Assembly (NCBI RefSeq): GCF_000384215.1
Contig: NZ_KB913032.1
Span: 7,029,605 to 7,093,604, forward strand
Length of the DNA stretch: 64,000 nt
Direction: 5' to 3'
Source: Amycolatopsis alba DSM 44262
GTDB taxonomy: Bacteria > Actinomycetota > Actinomycetes > Mycobacteriales > Pseudonocardiaceae
Shown here: positions 34,088 to 41,742 of the stretch, piece by piece
Position numbering within the stretch: position 1 is the stretch's first letter
Layout: every line of letters begins with the position of its first letter
Notes under the pieces: model-generated
Told to the model about the DNA's origin: nothing
The model's database searches: none
What the model saw: only the letters and a program-made list of their open reading frames with translations
Position numbers and translations under genes: made by a program

Positions 34088-34699
34088 ATGACCCGCACCG
34101 TGCGCTGGAATCGTTACTGGGACGGTAAATCCCGGAACTACGACCGGGAGATGCAGTTTCTCGACCGGAAGCTGTTCGGCGATTCGCGGGCGTGGGCGTG
34201 CGGCCAGGCCGACGGCGATGTCCTCGAAGTCGCCGTCGGGACCGGCCTGAACCTGCCGCTCTATCCCGAAGGTGTCATGCTCACCGGCATCGATCTCAGT
34301 GACGGCATGCTCGCCATCGCCCGCGCCCGCGCCGAACGTCTCGGTCATCCGGTGACACTGCGGCGGGCCGACGCCCACGACCTACCCTTCGAGGCCGGTT
34401 CGTTCGACACCGTGGTCTGCACCCTCGGGCTCTGCGCCATCCCCGACGACGGCAAGGCGTTGCGGGAAATGACGCGGGTCCTCCGGCCCGGCGGGCGGCT
34501 CGTTCTTCTCGACCACGTCGCCAGTTCGTCGCGCGTTGTCCGAGGCCTGCAATGGCTCGCCGAGAAGGTCACCGTGCCGATGGCGGGTGAACACTTTCTC
34601 CGGCGCCCGCTCGACAAGATCGGCGGCCTCGGCCTGACCGTGGAACACCGGGAGCGGTTCAAACTCGGTCTGGTGGAACGGCTCGTCGCCCGGAAGTGA
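34088..34699 (+). CDS. Class I SAM-dependent methyltransferase in the cmtR operon
   Basis: Protein of 203 residues in the UbiE/Methyltransf_11 style: YDREMQFLDRKLFGDSRAWA, SAM site VLEVAVGTGLNLPLYP, acidic GIDLSDGML, and FDTVVCTLGLCAIPDDGKAL. It starts ten bases after the CDF stop with AAAGGAGCG as ribosome site. Operon membership suggests a link to metal or metalloid detoxification (for example methylation), but no metal-binding Cys set like that of ArsM is seen, so this stays inference. Confidence 0.85.
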   Translation: MTRTVRWNRYWDGKSRNYDREMQFLDRKLFGDSRAWACGQADGDVLEVAVGTGLNLPLYPEGVMLTGIDLSDGMLAIARARAERLGHPVTLRRADAHDLPFEAGSFDTVVCTLGLCAIPDDGKALREMTRVLRPGGRLVLLDHVASSSRVVRGLQWLAEKVTVPMAGEHFLRRPLDKIGGLGLTVEHRERFKLGLVERLVARK

Positions 34700-34706
34700 A
34701 CAGGGG

Positions 34707-35276
34707 TCAGGCGGCTTCCCAGGCGGCCTCGATCATCCGGAAGATCTCGTCCACCGCGGCCTCAGGGTCGGCCGCCTCACGGCCCAGCGAATAGGCGTCG
34801 ATCACGAATCTCGCGATCGTGCGGCAGGCCGTCGCGGACTGCGACAGATCGGGATCGGCGGCGATGGCCGCCGCCAGCGACTCCGCGTGACGCAGCCGCA
34901 TCGAGTCCTCGTAGTCCCGCAGCGCGGGCGATTCGTCGATCATGCGGAAGATCGGCGCCGCGCCGTCCGCCGTGCAGTGCCGCACCATCGCGTGGACCTG
35001 CCGCCGCAGCGCGGGGATGAGCGGCTCGTCCGGAGCCCTTTCGGTGACCGCTCGCGTGAGACCTTGCTCGAAGTCCGCGTCCTGCTCGAACACCAAAGCC
35101 TCTTTCGAGGCGAAGTGGGAGAAGAGCGTGGTCACGGCGACGTCGGCCTCCGCGGCTACCTCACGGATGCCCACCTCGTCGTACCCGCGTTCCAGGAAGA
35201 GCCGCAGAGCGGTCTCGGCGATCTTCTGGCGGGTCGCGGCCTTCTTGCGCTCGCGACGCCCGGTCGGCGCGGTCAT
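34707..35276 (-). CDS. TetR-family regulator
   Basis: Protein of 189 residues with a strongly basic start (GRRERKKAATRQKIAETALR), helix-turn-helix IREVAAEADVAVTTLFSHFA, and a helical C-terminal domain. It is divergent from the quinone oxidoreductase-like gene at 35347, with the palindrome CACTAAC-G-GTTAGTG between them. It is convergent with the methyltransferase, with only seven bases between the stops. Confidence 0.88.
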   Translation of the reverse strand: MTAPTGRRERKKAATRQKIAETALRLFLERGYDEVGIREVAAEADVAVTTLFSHFASKEALVFEQDADFEQGLTRAVTERAPDEPLIPALRRQVHAMVRHCTADGAAPIFRMIDESPALRDYEDSMRLRHAESLAAAIAADPDLSQSATACRTIARFVIDAYSLGREAADPEAAVDEIFRMIEAAWEAA

Positions 35277-35317
35277 GAGGCGACGCTATCAGATCCAAAA
35301 CAACAACAGTTCCAAAA

Positions 35318-35332
35318 CACTAACGGTTAGTG
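35318..35332. promoter_or_regulatory. Operator CACTAAC-G-GTTAGTG
   Basis: Perfect 7-base arms around one base, 14 bases before the ATG at 35347 and 41 bases before the tetR start. This CTAACNGTTAG type of site is common for TetR regulators of MDR-family oxidoreductases. Confidence 0.75.
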
Positions 35333-35346
35333 CTACGGTCGATCTC

Positions 35347-36240
35347 ATGAAGAAAGTGATCTTTACCGAGTTCGGCGGTCCGGAAGTCCTGCAGCTGGTC
35401 GACGCCGAGGCCCCTCACGCGGGACCGGGTCAGGTGCGCATCGCGGTGCGGGCGGCGGGTGTGAACCCGGTCGACTGGCGGATCCGCGAGGGTCAGGTCC
35501 TGGGGGCTCATCCGACCGTGTTGCCGTCCGGGGTGGGCATCGACGCCGCCGGGATCGTGGACGAGGTCGGCGAAGGCGTCACCGGTGTCGAGGTCGGCGA
35601 CTCCGTGTTCGGCGAGGGTTCGAGTACCTACGCCGAGTTCGCCGTCCTGCCGGCCTGGGCCAGGATGCCCGCGAACCTGTCGTTCGAAGAGGCCGCGGGA
35701 TACCCCTCCGTGGTCGAGACGGCGCTGCGCCTCATCCGCGAGGTCGACGTGCGGCCTGGTCAGACGCTGCTGGTCAGCGGCGCGTCCGGCGGGGTCGGCT
35801 CGGCGGTCCTGCAGATCGCCCGCGAACGCGGCATCACCGTGATCGGCACGGCGGGCGCCGCGAACCAGGACTACCTGCGCGGCCTGGGTGCCGTCGCCAC
35901 GACGTACGGCGAGGGCTGGGTGGAGCGGGTGCGGCGACTCGGCCGGGTCGACGCGGCCCTCGATTTGGCGGGTTCAGGCGTGATCGGCGAATTGGTCGAG
36001 CTGACCGGGGATCCGGGGAAGGTGCTCTCCATCGCCGATCTCGGCGCCCCCGAGTTCGGCGTCCGGTTCTCCGGCGTCGCCGGGAGTGTGCCGGACGCGC
36101 TGGCCGAGGCCGTCGACCTCATCTCGCGCGGCAAGCTGCATATCCCGGTGGAGAAGTCCTACTCGCTCACCGACGCCGCCGCGGCGCACGCCGACAGCCA
36201 CGCCGGGCACGCCCGCGGACGGCGGGTCATCGTCGTCTGA
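35347..36240 (+). CDS. Zinc-free MDR-family NADPH oxidoreductase (quinone reductase type)
   Basis: Protein of 297 residues: N-terminal GroES-like domain (MKKVIFTEFGGPEVLQLVDA, GVNPVDWRIREGQV) and cofactor motif LLVSGASGGVGSAVLQIARE. There are no structural or catalytic zinc ligands, as in quinone oxidoreductases. The C-terminal KLHIPVEKSYSLTDAAAAHA is typical. The TetR regulator next door probably induces it on exposure to an electrophile or quinone. Confidence 0.9.
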   Translation: MKKVIFTEFGGPEVLQLVDAEAPHAGPGQVRIAVRAAGVNPVDWRIREGQVLGAHPTVLPSGVGIDAAGIVDEVGEGVTGVEVGDSVFGEGSSTYAEFAVLPAWARMPANLSFEEAAGYPSVVETALRLIREVDVRPGQTLLVSGASGGVGSAVLQIARERGITVIGTAGAANQDYLRGLGAVATTYGEGWVERVRRLGRVDAALDLAGSGVIGELVELTGDPGKVLSIADLGAPEFGVRFSGVAGSVPDALAEAVDLISRGKLHIPVEKSYSLTDAAAAHADSHAGHARGRRVIVV

Positions 36241-36246
36241 GCCGGC

Positions 36247-36732
36247 TCAGGCTGTGGTCGCGGGAAGGATCACGACTCCGTCGTCATCGGAGTAAAGAGT
36301 GTCGCCGGGAGTGAAGGTCACTCCCCCGAAACCGACCGGGACGTCGACAGCGCCGACGCCCGCCTTGGAACTCTTGCGCGGGTTGGTGCCGAGCGCCTTC
36401 ACGCCGAGCGGGAGTCCGGCGAGCTCGGCGCTGTCGCGTACCGCGCCGTGGACGACCACGCCCGCCCAGCCGTTGTCGACGGCGGATTTGGCGATCATGT
36501 CGCCGGTGAGCGCGCTATGCAGGGAGCCACCGCCGTCGACCACCAGGACACCGCCTTCGCCGGGTGTGGCCAGCAGCTTCTTGACCAGGCCGTTGTCCTC
36601 GTGACAGGAGACCGTCCGGATCGGACCCGCGAACTTCCGGTGTCCGCCGAACTGGCGGAACTGGGTGTCGCAGACGTGCAGCCTGTCGCCGTGTTCGTCC
36701 ACGAGGTCGGCGGTGGTGAAGGAATCGATCAC
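36247..36732 (-). CDS. RraA-family protein (HMG/CHA aldolase-like)
   Basis: Protein of 161 residues starting [20 protein letters not shown]. It has the metal/substrate loop [20 protein letters not shown] and the conserved [20 protein letters not shown] with the Arg-Asp pair of 4-hydroxy-4-methyl-2-oxoglutarate aldolases, and ends in the usual [15 protein letters not shown]. In E. coli RraA inhibits RNase E, while most homologues are aldolases or oxaloacetate decarboxylases. The GTG start overlaps the stop of the PH-domain gene by four bases. Confidence 0.88.
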   Translation of the reverse strand: MIDSFTTADLVDEHGDRLHVCDTQFRQFGGHRKFAGPIRTVSCHEDNGLVKKLLATPGEGGVLVVDGGGSLHSALTGDMIAKSAVDNGWAGVVVHGAVRDSAELAGLPLGVKALGTNPRKSSKAGVGAVDVPVGFGGVTFTPGDTLYSDDDGVVILPATTA

Positions 36733-37268
36733 GGCGCCTGAGTGTAGGTGGCGATCAGCCAGTTTCGCGCCTCCTCGATGAGATCCGCCACACGCCGGGC
36801 GTCGGGGATCGCCCGCAGCTCCAGTACCGGCGCCGCCCAGGCGCCGCGGAGTTCGTTGCTCCGGACCCGTGAGCGGCCCCACCGGCTGCCGTAGGTGACC
36901 GTGCCGACGCCCGTCTCGTCCACCTTGACCTCCGGCGGATGCTGCAGGTACCGGAACCAGACCCAGCGGAACTCGGTACCGGCCTGCCAGTTCGCGACGA
37001 AGATGATCCGCTGATTGGTGACCATGTACGTGAGGACGTTTTCCCTCGATCGCCGGTCGCTCAGGCGCTGGTGGAAAAGGATGAAGAAGGCCGCGAACAG
37101 GCCGATGAACGGGGGCAATCCCGAGTGTTCCACCCAAACGAAGAACAGGAAGACGAACGGGACGGCCAGCGCGACCATCTGGATGTGCTCCGGAAACCAC
37201 TTTCGCGGCCGCTGTGGCGCTCCGGTCCACAGCACTTCTTCGCCTTCTTGCAACGGATACAACTGCAT
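36729..37268 (-). CDS. Membrane protein with PH-like domain
   Basis: Protein of 179 residues: [20 protein letters not shown] at the start, two hydrophobic helices ([31 protein letters not shown]), then a beta-rich bacterial PH-like part ([20 protein letters not shown]). Such proteins are membrane-associated and of unknown function. ATG 37268 has GGGAGAGG six bases upstream; ATG 37289 is an alternative. It is translationally coupled to the RraA gene, although no functional link is known to me. Confidence 0.78.
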   Translation of the reverse strand: MQLYPLQEGEEVLWTGAPQRPRKWFPEHIQMVALAVPFVFLFFVWVEHSGLPPFIGLFAAFFILFHQRLSDRRSRENVLTYMVTNQRIIFVANWQAGTEFRWVWFRYLQHPPEVKVDETGVGTVTYGSRWGRSRVRSNELRGAWAAPVLELRAIPDARRVADLIEEARNWLIATYTQAP

Positions 37269-37312
37269 CGGCCTCTCCCCCGGTGTCATCAGGAGCACGC
37301 CGGCCCTGTCCG

Positions 37313-37912
37313 CTACGTTGCCTTGATCGGGATCATTGTTTCCAGCACGTGAGCGAGGATGGCCGCCGGGTCCGCCGCAGGGGCGACGCTCTGCCGCAGG
37401 GCGAGCCCGATCCCCAGAGCGCCCAGCATGACGACGGCCTGATCCAGCGGCAGCGCGGGTTCGAGACGCAGGCGCCGGGTGTGTTCGGTGAGCAGGGCCA
37501 CCACCTCGTCGTCGTGACGACGCTGGATGGCGGCGACCAGCGTGGCGGTTTCCGGTTGCTGCGCGGTCGCGGCGAGCACTTCCGCGGCCGCCGCGCTCCA
37601 CTTCGCCGCGTCCTTGTCCGCCACGTCGACGGGATTCAGCGCCGCGATCACCTCTTCACGGGTGGCGGCACGGGCGAGAGCTTCCCGCAGGCCCTGGAGA
37701 TGACCGTCCGCGTCGGCCCTGATGATCGCGAGCCACAACCCTTCCTTACCACCGAAGTGCTTGTAAACGGCGCCGCGGGTGTACCCGGCGTCGGCCGCGA
37801 TCTCCTCGACCGTCGCCGCCAGGAAACCACGCCGCAGGAAGACCTGACGCCCGGCGCCCAGCAGGTGCTCGTGGGTGCGCCGCTGCTGCTCGGCCCGTGT
37901 CAGCCTGGTCAT
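37313..37912 (-). CDS. TetR-family regulator
   Basis: Protein of 199 residues with helix-turn-helix [20 protein letters not shown] (about 33-52) followed by FGGKEGLW and a C-terminal sensor rich in Ala/Leu. It is divergent from a 78-residue membrane protein gene at 37974, with a nested 36-base palindrome in between. Its probable targets are that gene and its own promoter. Confidence 0.9.
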   Translation of the reverse strand: MTRLTRAEQQRRTHEHLLGAGRQVFLRRGFLAATVEEIAADAGYTRGAVYKHFGGKEGLWLAIIRADADGHLQGLREALARAATREEVIAALNPVDVADKDAAKWSAAAAEVLAATAQQPETATLVAAIQRRHDDEVVALLTEHTRRLRLEPALPLDQAVVMLGALGIGLALRQSVAPAADPAAILAHVLETMIPIKAT

Positions 37913-37924
37913 CGCCCACCCATT

Positions 37925-37960
37925 CAGTAACAGTACGTTTCTAGAAACACGACGTTACTG
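37925..37960. promoter_or_regulatory. Nested palindrome CAGTAAC-N5-GTTTCTAGAAAC-N5-GTTACTG
   Basis: The outer arms CAGTAAC/GTTACTG and the inner 12-base palindrome GTTTCTAGAAAC share the same axis of symmetry. It lies 13 bases from both divergent starts. It is an exceptionally clear TetR operator and overlaps the likely -10 (TACTGT) of the small gene. Confidence 0.8.
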
Positions 37961-37973
37961 TATCGTCGGATGC

Positions 37974-38210
37974 ATGGAGCTCCTGGCACCCGTGGCGGCG
38001 TTTCTTAGCCTTCCCCTCTTCTTGGCCGGGTTCGCGTGGTACGCCGTGCGAGCCCGTAGCCGCGGCGTGAGTCAGTCCTTGCTGGCGCCGATCGAGGAGA
38101 TCTGGGATCCGATCGCGCACAAGACCAACATCGAGATCCAGATCGAGGCCGAACGGAGCCCGGAGACCCCCTCGCCCGGCGATCCGCCCGAGCCGATGTG
38201 GCGGCCGTGA
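37974..38210 (+). CDS. Small single-span membrane protein
   Basis: Protein of 78 residues: one N-terminal hydrophobic helix (LLAPVAAFLSLPLFLAGFAW), then a charged cytoplasmic tail ending PETPSPGDPPEPMWRP. I do not recognise the family. The position, 13 bases beyond a strong operator and divergent from tetR, argues that it is a real, regulated gene. Confidence 0.6.
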   Translation: MELLAPVAAFLSLPLFLAGFAWYAVRARSRGVSQSLLAPIEEIWDPIAHKTNIEIQIEAERSPETPSPGDPPEPMWRP

Positions 38211-38222
38211 CGGTGCGCGAGT

Positions 38223-38843
38223 TCAGTATCCGACGGTGAAATGCCGGTCTCCGCCGGGATTCTCGAGTTCGTCCACGATGGCGACGGCGAGATCCTCCGC
38301 CGAGATCCGGGACGATCCGTCCTCCGCGGTGAGGATGGTCGTCGTCCCCCGCCGGTAGGTGCCGGTCCGGATTCCGGGCTCAAGCATGGCGGGCGGGCTG
38401 AGGTACACCCAGTCGCCGTCGTGCGCCTCGCAGACTTGGAGCTGTGTCGTGCTGGCCGAGGCGATCGTCCGCCACGACAGCGGGACGAACACCGGGTCGT
38501 CGATGACCAGCCCCCCGGACGGCGAGCGCAACGGTCCGGCGCCACCGACGACCAGGACACGGGTGCCCGCCGCGGCGTCAAGCAGGGCTTTGGCGGTCGC
38601 GGCGACGGTGTCCTCCGCGCCCGGAGCCGGTCTTGTCGCGCCCACGACGGCGTCGACTCCCCCGAAGACTTCGCTCATGCGGCCGACATCGGTGATGTCG
38701 CCGCGGACGATCTCGACGTCCGGATGCCGCGAGTCCGGCGGTGTGCGGCGGAAGACAGCGGTGACGTGGTGCCCGCGGGAGATGGCTTCGGTGACGACAC
38801 GGGAGCCGGTCATGCCCGCTGCTCCGACGACGGCGATCTTCAT
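38223..38843 (-). CDS. NAD(P)H-binding oxidoreductase (atypical SDR)
   Basis: Protein of 206 residues of the NmrA/NAD(P)-binding-10 type: opening MKIAVVGAAGMTGSRVVTEA with the Rossmann glycine motif, GDITDVGRMSEVFGGVDAVV, and a C-terminal ISAEDLAVAIVDELENPG. The ATG overlaps the stop of the upstream EamA-type transporter gene (ATGA), so the two form an operon. Confidence 0.88.
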   Translation of the reverse strand: MKIAVVGAAGMTGSRVVTEAISRGHHVTAVFRRTPPDSRHPDVEIVRGDITDVGRMSEVFGGVDAVVGATRPAPGAEDTVAATAKALLDAAAGTRVLVVGGAGPLRSPSGGLVIDDPVFVPLSWRTIASASTTQLQVCEAHDGDWVYLSPPAMLEPGIRTGTYRRGTTTILTAEDGSSRISAEDLAVAIVDELENPGGDRHFTVGY

Positions 38844-39739
38844 CGGACGCCTTCCTTCTTGGTCTTCGGGGTGATCTGGCCCGCGACGATCGAGGCCAGG
38901 GCGAGGGCGAAACCGGCGAGCTGGATCAGGCCGAGCGACTGGCCGAGCAGGACGGCACCGAGGATCGCGGCGACCATCGGCGAAAGCAGGCCGAGGACGG
39001 CGACCGAGGTGACCGGTAGGGACGTGATGCCGCGGAACCACAGGACGTACGCGAGCAAGCCGCCGATCAGGCCAAGCCAGAGGTAACCGAGCGCCGCGTC
39101 CAGGTCGATGGCGGGCGGCGCGCCTTCGAACAGGAAGGTCACCGGAACCAGGAACAACCCGCCCGCGGTGAGCTGCCATGAAGCGAACGCCGTCGGCCCG
39201 ACGTCCGCCGGGCGCCCCCACCGTTTGGTGAGGGTGACGCCGAGCGCCATGGTCGCGGCGCCGCCGAGACCGGCGAGGACCCCGACGAGGTCGAAGCCCG
39301 CGGCGGGTCCGATCACGACCAGCCCGACTCCCACGATCCCGACGATCCCCCAGGCGAACCGCCACGCCGACGGGCTCTGCCGCAGCACGGCCACGGCGAG
39401 GATCGCGACAAGGAGCGGCTGGGCGGCGCCGAGGGTGGCGGCGACTCCGCCGGGCAGCCGTTCGGCCGCGGCGAACAGCAGCGGGAAGAACATCCCGATG
39501 TTGAGGATGCCGAGTGCGGCGGCCTTCAGCCACCAGGTACCGCGCGGGAGGGTACGGGTGATGGCCAGTGCGATCAGGCCGGCGGGCAGGGCACGCATGA
39601 GCCCGGCGAACAGCGGATGCCCCGGCGGGAGGAGTTCGGTAGTGACCACATAGGTCGTTCCCCAGACCACGGGAGCGAACGCGGTCAGCGCGATGCCGGC
39701 GAGTCCGGCGGCGCGAGGTGTGGTCGTCAGTGTTTTCAC
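38840..39739 (-). CDS. EamA/DMT-family transporter
   Basis: Membrane protein of 299 residues with ten helices in two EamA repeats. Motifs are FAPVVWGTTYVVTTELLPPG, MFFPLLFAAAERLPGGVAAT and, in repeat two, YLWLGLIGGLLAYVLWFRGI. It ends with a short basic tail (ITPKTKKEGVR). The GTG at 39739 is preferred because the reading frame before it overlaps the LysR-type operator; ribosome-site support is weak. It is divergent from the LysR gene at 39819, the usual layout for a regulated amino acid or drug exporter. Confidence 0.88.
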   Translation of the reverse strand: MKTLTTTPRAAGLAGIALTAFAPVVWGTTYVVTTELLPPGHPLFAGLMRALPAGLIALAITRTLPRGTWWLKAAALGILNIGMFFPLLFAAAERLPGGVAATLGAAQPLLVAILAVAVLRQSPSAWRFAWGIVGIVGVGLVVIGPAAGFDLVGVLAGLGGAATMALGVTLTKRWGRPADVGPTAFASWQLTAGGLFLVPVTFLFEGAPPAIDLDAALGYLWLGLIGGLLAYVLWFRGITSLPVTSVAVLGLLSPMVAAILGAVLLGQSLGLIQLAGFALALASIVAGQITPKTKKEGVR

Positions 39740-39789
39740 GCTTCTCAGCTTCGACGCCGAAGATCGATGAGTCCAACACATGTTTGTCA

Positions 39790-39816
39790 CTTGATCCATC
39801 GTGATTCAAGATGAAT
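39790..39816. promoter_or_regulatory. LysR box TTGA-N11-TCAA
   Basis: CTTGA (39790-39794) and TCAAG (39806-39810) are inverted around 11 bases, a textbook T-N11-A motif. A second palindrome, ATTCA-AGA-TGAAT, overlaps it at 39804-39816, just before the LysR start. It is the expected site of autoregulation and control of the divergent EamA operon. Confidence 0.75.
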
Positions 39817-39818
39817 AC

Positions 39819-40694
39819 ATGGAGCTTCAGCAGATGCGGTACGTCGTGGCGGTGGCGGAGACGAACAGCTTCACGCGCGCCGCGGAACGGTGCCTCGTCG
39901 TACAGTCGGCATTGAGCCACCAGATCGCGCGACTGGAGCGGGAACTCGGCGCCCGGCTGTTCGAACGCACGAGCCGCCGGGTGCGGCTCACCGCCGCGGG
40001 CGAGGCTTTCCTCCCGGCCGCCCGCCAATGCCTCGACGCCGCCGAACGGGCCGGTTCCGAGGTCGCCGCCGCCGTCGGCGAGATCCGCGGACGGCTCACC
40101 GTCGGCGTCATCCCGACCGTCGCGGCGGTCGACGTTCCCGCGGCGCTGCAGACGTTCCGCCACCGATACCCGCACGTCCGGATCGGGCTCCGGGTCGGGG
40201 CGAGCGGACGGCTGGTGGAGCAGGTCAAGGACGGGGCGATCGAGGTCGCGTTCCTCGGCCTGCCGGTATCCGACCGGCCCGAGGGCGTGAGCACCCGCGA
40301 ACTGGGGCGTGACGACCTGATCGCCGTGGTGGCACCGGATCATCCCCTCGCCGGAGAGTCCGAAGTGGACTTGAAGCGGCTTTCGTCGGAGGTGTTCGTC
40401 GACTTCCCGGTGGGATCGGCGGGCCGGGCCCAGACGGATCAGGCCTTCGCCGCGGCGAAGGTGTCACGGGAGGTGGCCTTCGAGGTGACGGCCGCCGACT
40501 TCATGGCGCGGCTCATCCACCAGAGCTTGGGCGTGGCGTTGCTGCCGTCGAAGTACGTGCCGAACCTGGCCGGAGTGGTCACCGTGCCAGTGACCGACGC
40601 GCCTGCGCGGATCGAACATCTCGTCTGGAACCGCTTCACAGTCACTCCGGCGGCGAAGGCCTTCCTGGAGATTCTCGGCGTCGTGAGTGGCTAG
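39819..40694 (+). CDS. LysR-family regulator
   Basis: Protein of 291 residues with an N-terminal winged helix MELQQMRYVVAVAETNSFTR and LSHQIARLERELGARLFERT, and a periplasmic-binding-like effector domain (LTVGVIPTVAAVDVPAALQT, VAPDHPLAGE). It controls the divergent EamA-oxidoreductase operon. ATG 39819 is the family-typical start (MELQQ). The final residues (LGVVSG) and TAG lie within the left end of repeat block 3. Confidence 0.9.
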   Translation: MELQQMRYVVAVAETNSFTRAAERCLVVQSALSHQIARLERELGARLFERTSRRVRLTAAGEAFLPAARQCLDAAERAGSEVAAAVGEIRGRLTVGVIPTVAAVDVPAALQTFRHRYPHVRIGLRVGASGRLVEQVKDGAIEVAFLGLPVSDRPEGVSTRELGRDDLIAVVAPDHPLAGESEVDLKRLSSEVFVDFPVGSAGRAQTDQAFAAAKVSREVAFEVTAADFMARLIHQSLGVALLPSKYVPNLAGVVTVPVTDAPARIEHLVWNRFTVTPAAKAFLEILGVVSG

Positions 40695-40860
40695 GACGGT
40701 TCTATTGAGCGGTAAGTCAAACGTGTCCTGACGGGCGGCCGCACTTCGGGATGTCTCAAAGGGGGCCTTCAGGACGTTGAACGTCCCAAAGGGGGCCTTC
40801 GAGACACGGCGCCTGACCCAACGGCACGACACGTGTGCCTTACCTTCCTAGCCACTCACG
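40682..40860. repeat. Repeat block 3 with 15-bp perfect terminal inverted repeats
   Basis: CGTGAGTGGCTAGGA (40682-40696) is matched exactly by TCCTAGCCACTCACG (40846-40860), giving a 179-base unit that looks like a miniature inverted-repeat element. Inside, GGTAAG (40711) and CTTACC (40839) continue the symmetry. The centre is TGTCTC, AAAGGGGGCCTTC, GGACGT-TGA-ACGTCC, then AAAGGGGGCCTTC in the same orientation, and GAGACA. So the second arm of the usual AAGGCCCCCTT palindrome is inverted. Confidence 0.75.
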
Positions 40861-40870
40861 AGCCAGCCGC

Positions 40871-41731
40871 CTACCTGCCGTCAGCCTTGATGATCTCGAA
40901 GAGGCTGGTCCACGAGCTGCGCCCGTGCCCGGCGGCGATCGCCCGGTCGTAGTGCGACTTGACCGCCTCGGGCAGGGCAACGTCGATCCCGGCGTCCCGG
41001 CTCGCCTGCACGATGTGATCGGCGCTCGCGCCCATCATGATCACGTCGGCCTCGTCGCCGGGGTGGTCGCCCTTCTCGATCTGCTCGACCGCGGCTTCCA
41101 GGTAGAAGCCCATCATCGCGAAGTTGTCCTTGGCGTACGGGAGGAACTTCTCCAGCGGTACCCCGGCCGAACGCACCAGCGCGCTCGCGTGCATGAACGC
41201 CGAGAGCGAGTTCAGGAAGATGTCCAGCTGTGCCTGGTAGAACAGCTGAGCCAGCCGGACGTCCTCACCGAGGAAGTCGGCCCGCCCGATCAGCGCCAGC
41301 ACTTCGCGGTGCTTCTCGAACACTTCGGTGGGGCCGCTGTAGAAGACGTAGGCTTCTTCCTTGCCCACCAACGGCGCCGGGACCATCACGCCGCCCGCGA
41401 TGAACTGCCCGCCGCGGGCCTTGACCCACTCGGCGGCTTCGCGGGTCTTCTCCGGGGTGTCCGAGCTGAGGTTGACGACCACCTTGCCAGCCAAGGTTTC
41501 CCCTGCCTTGCCCAAGATGTCGTACATCGCCGCGTAGTCGGTGAGGCTCAACAGCACCAGTTCCGACGCCGCCACCGCGTCCGCCGGGGTTTCGGCGCGC
41601 ACGGCGCCCGCGGCGACGACGCCGTCCGCGCGGCTCGCGGTGCGGTTCCAGACCGTCACTCCATGGCCGTTCTCCAGGAGAACGCGGACCATGGCCTGTC
41701 CCATCGGGCCGAGCCCGATCAGTGTGATCAT
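40871..41731 (-). CDS. Imine reductase-like NADPH oxidoreductase
   Basis: Protein of 286 residues, beta-hydroxyacid dehydrogenase/IRED fold: MITLIGLGPMGQAMVRVLLE, VWNRTASRADGVVAAGA (Arg-Thr-x-x-Arg for NADPH), and a helical domain with the proton-donor position Asp170 in QAQLDIFLNSLSAF. The C-terminal GHGRSSWTSLFEIIK is typical of IREDs. Eleven bases separate it from the paralogue upstream, so the two are co-transcribed. The physiological substrate is unknown; the family reduces cyclic imines. Confidence 0.88.
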   Translation of the reverse strand: MITLIGLGPMGQAMVRVLLENGHGVTVWNRTASRADGVVAAGAVRAETPADAVAASELVLLSLTDYAAMYDILGKAGETLAGKVVVNLSSDTPEKTREAAEWVKARGGQFIAGGVMVPAPLVGKEEAYVFYSGPTEVFEKHREVLALIGRADFLGEDVRLAQLFYQAQLDIFLNSLSAFMHASALVRSAGVPLEKFLPYAKDNFAMMGFYLEAAVEQIEKGDHPGDEADVIMMGASADHIVQASRDAGIDVALPEAVKSHYDRAIAAGHGRSSWTSLFEIIKADGR

Positions 41732-41742
41732 TGTGTTTCCTT

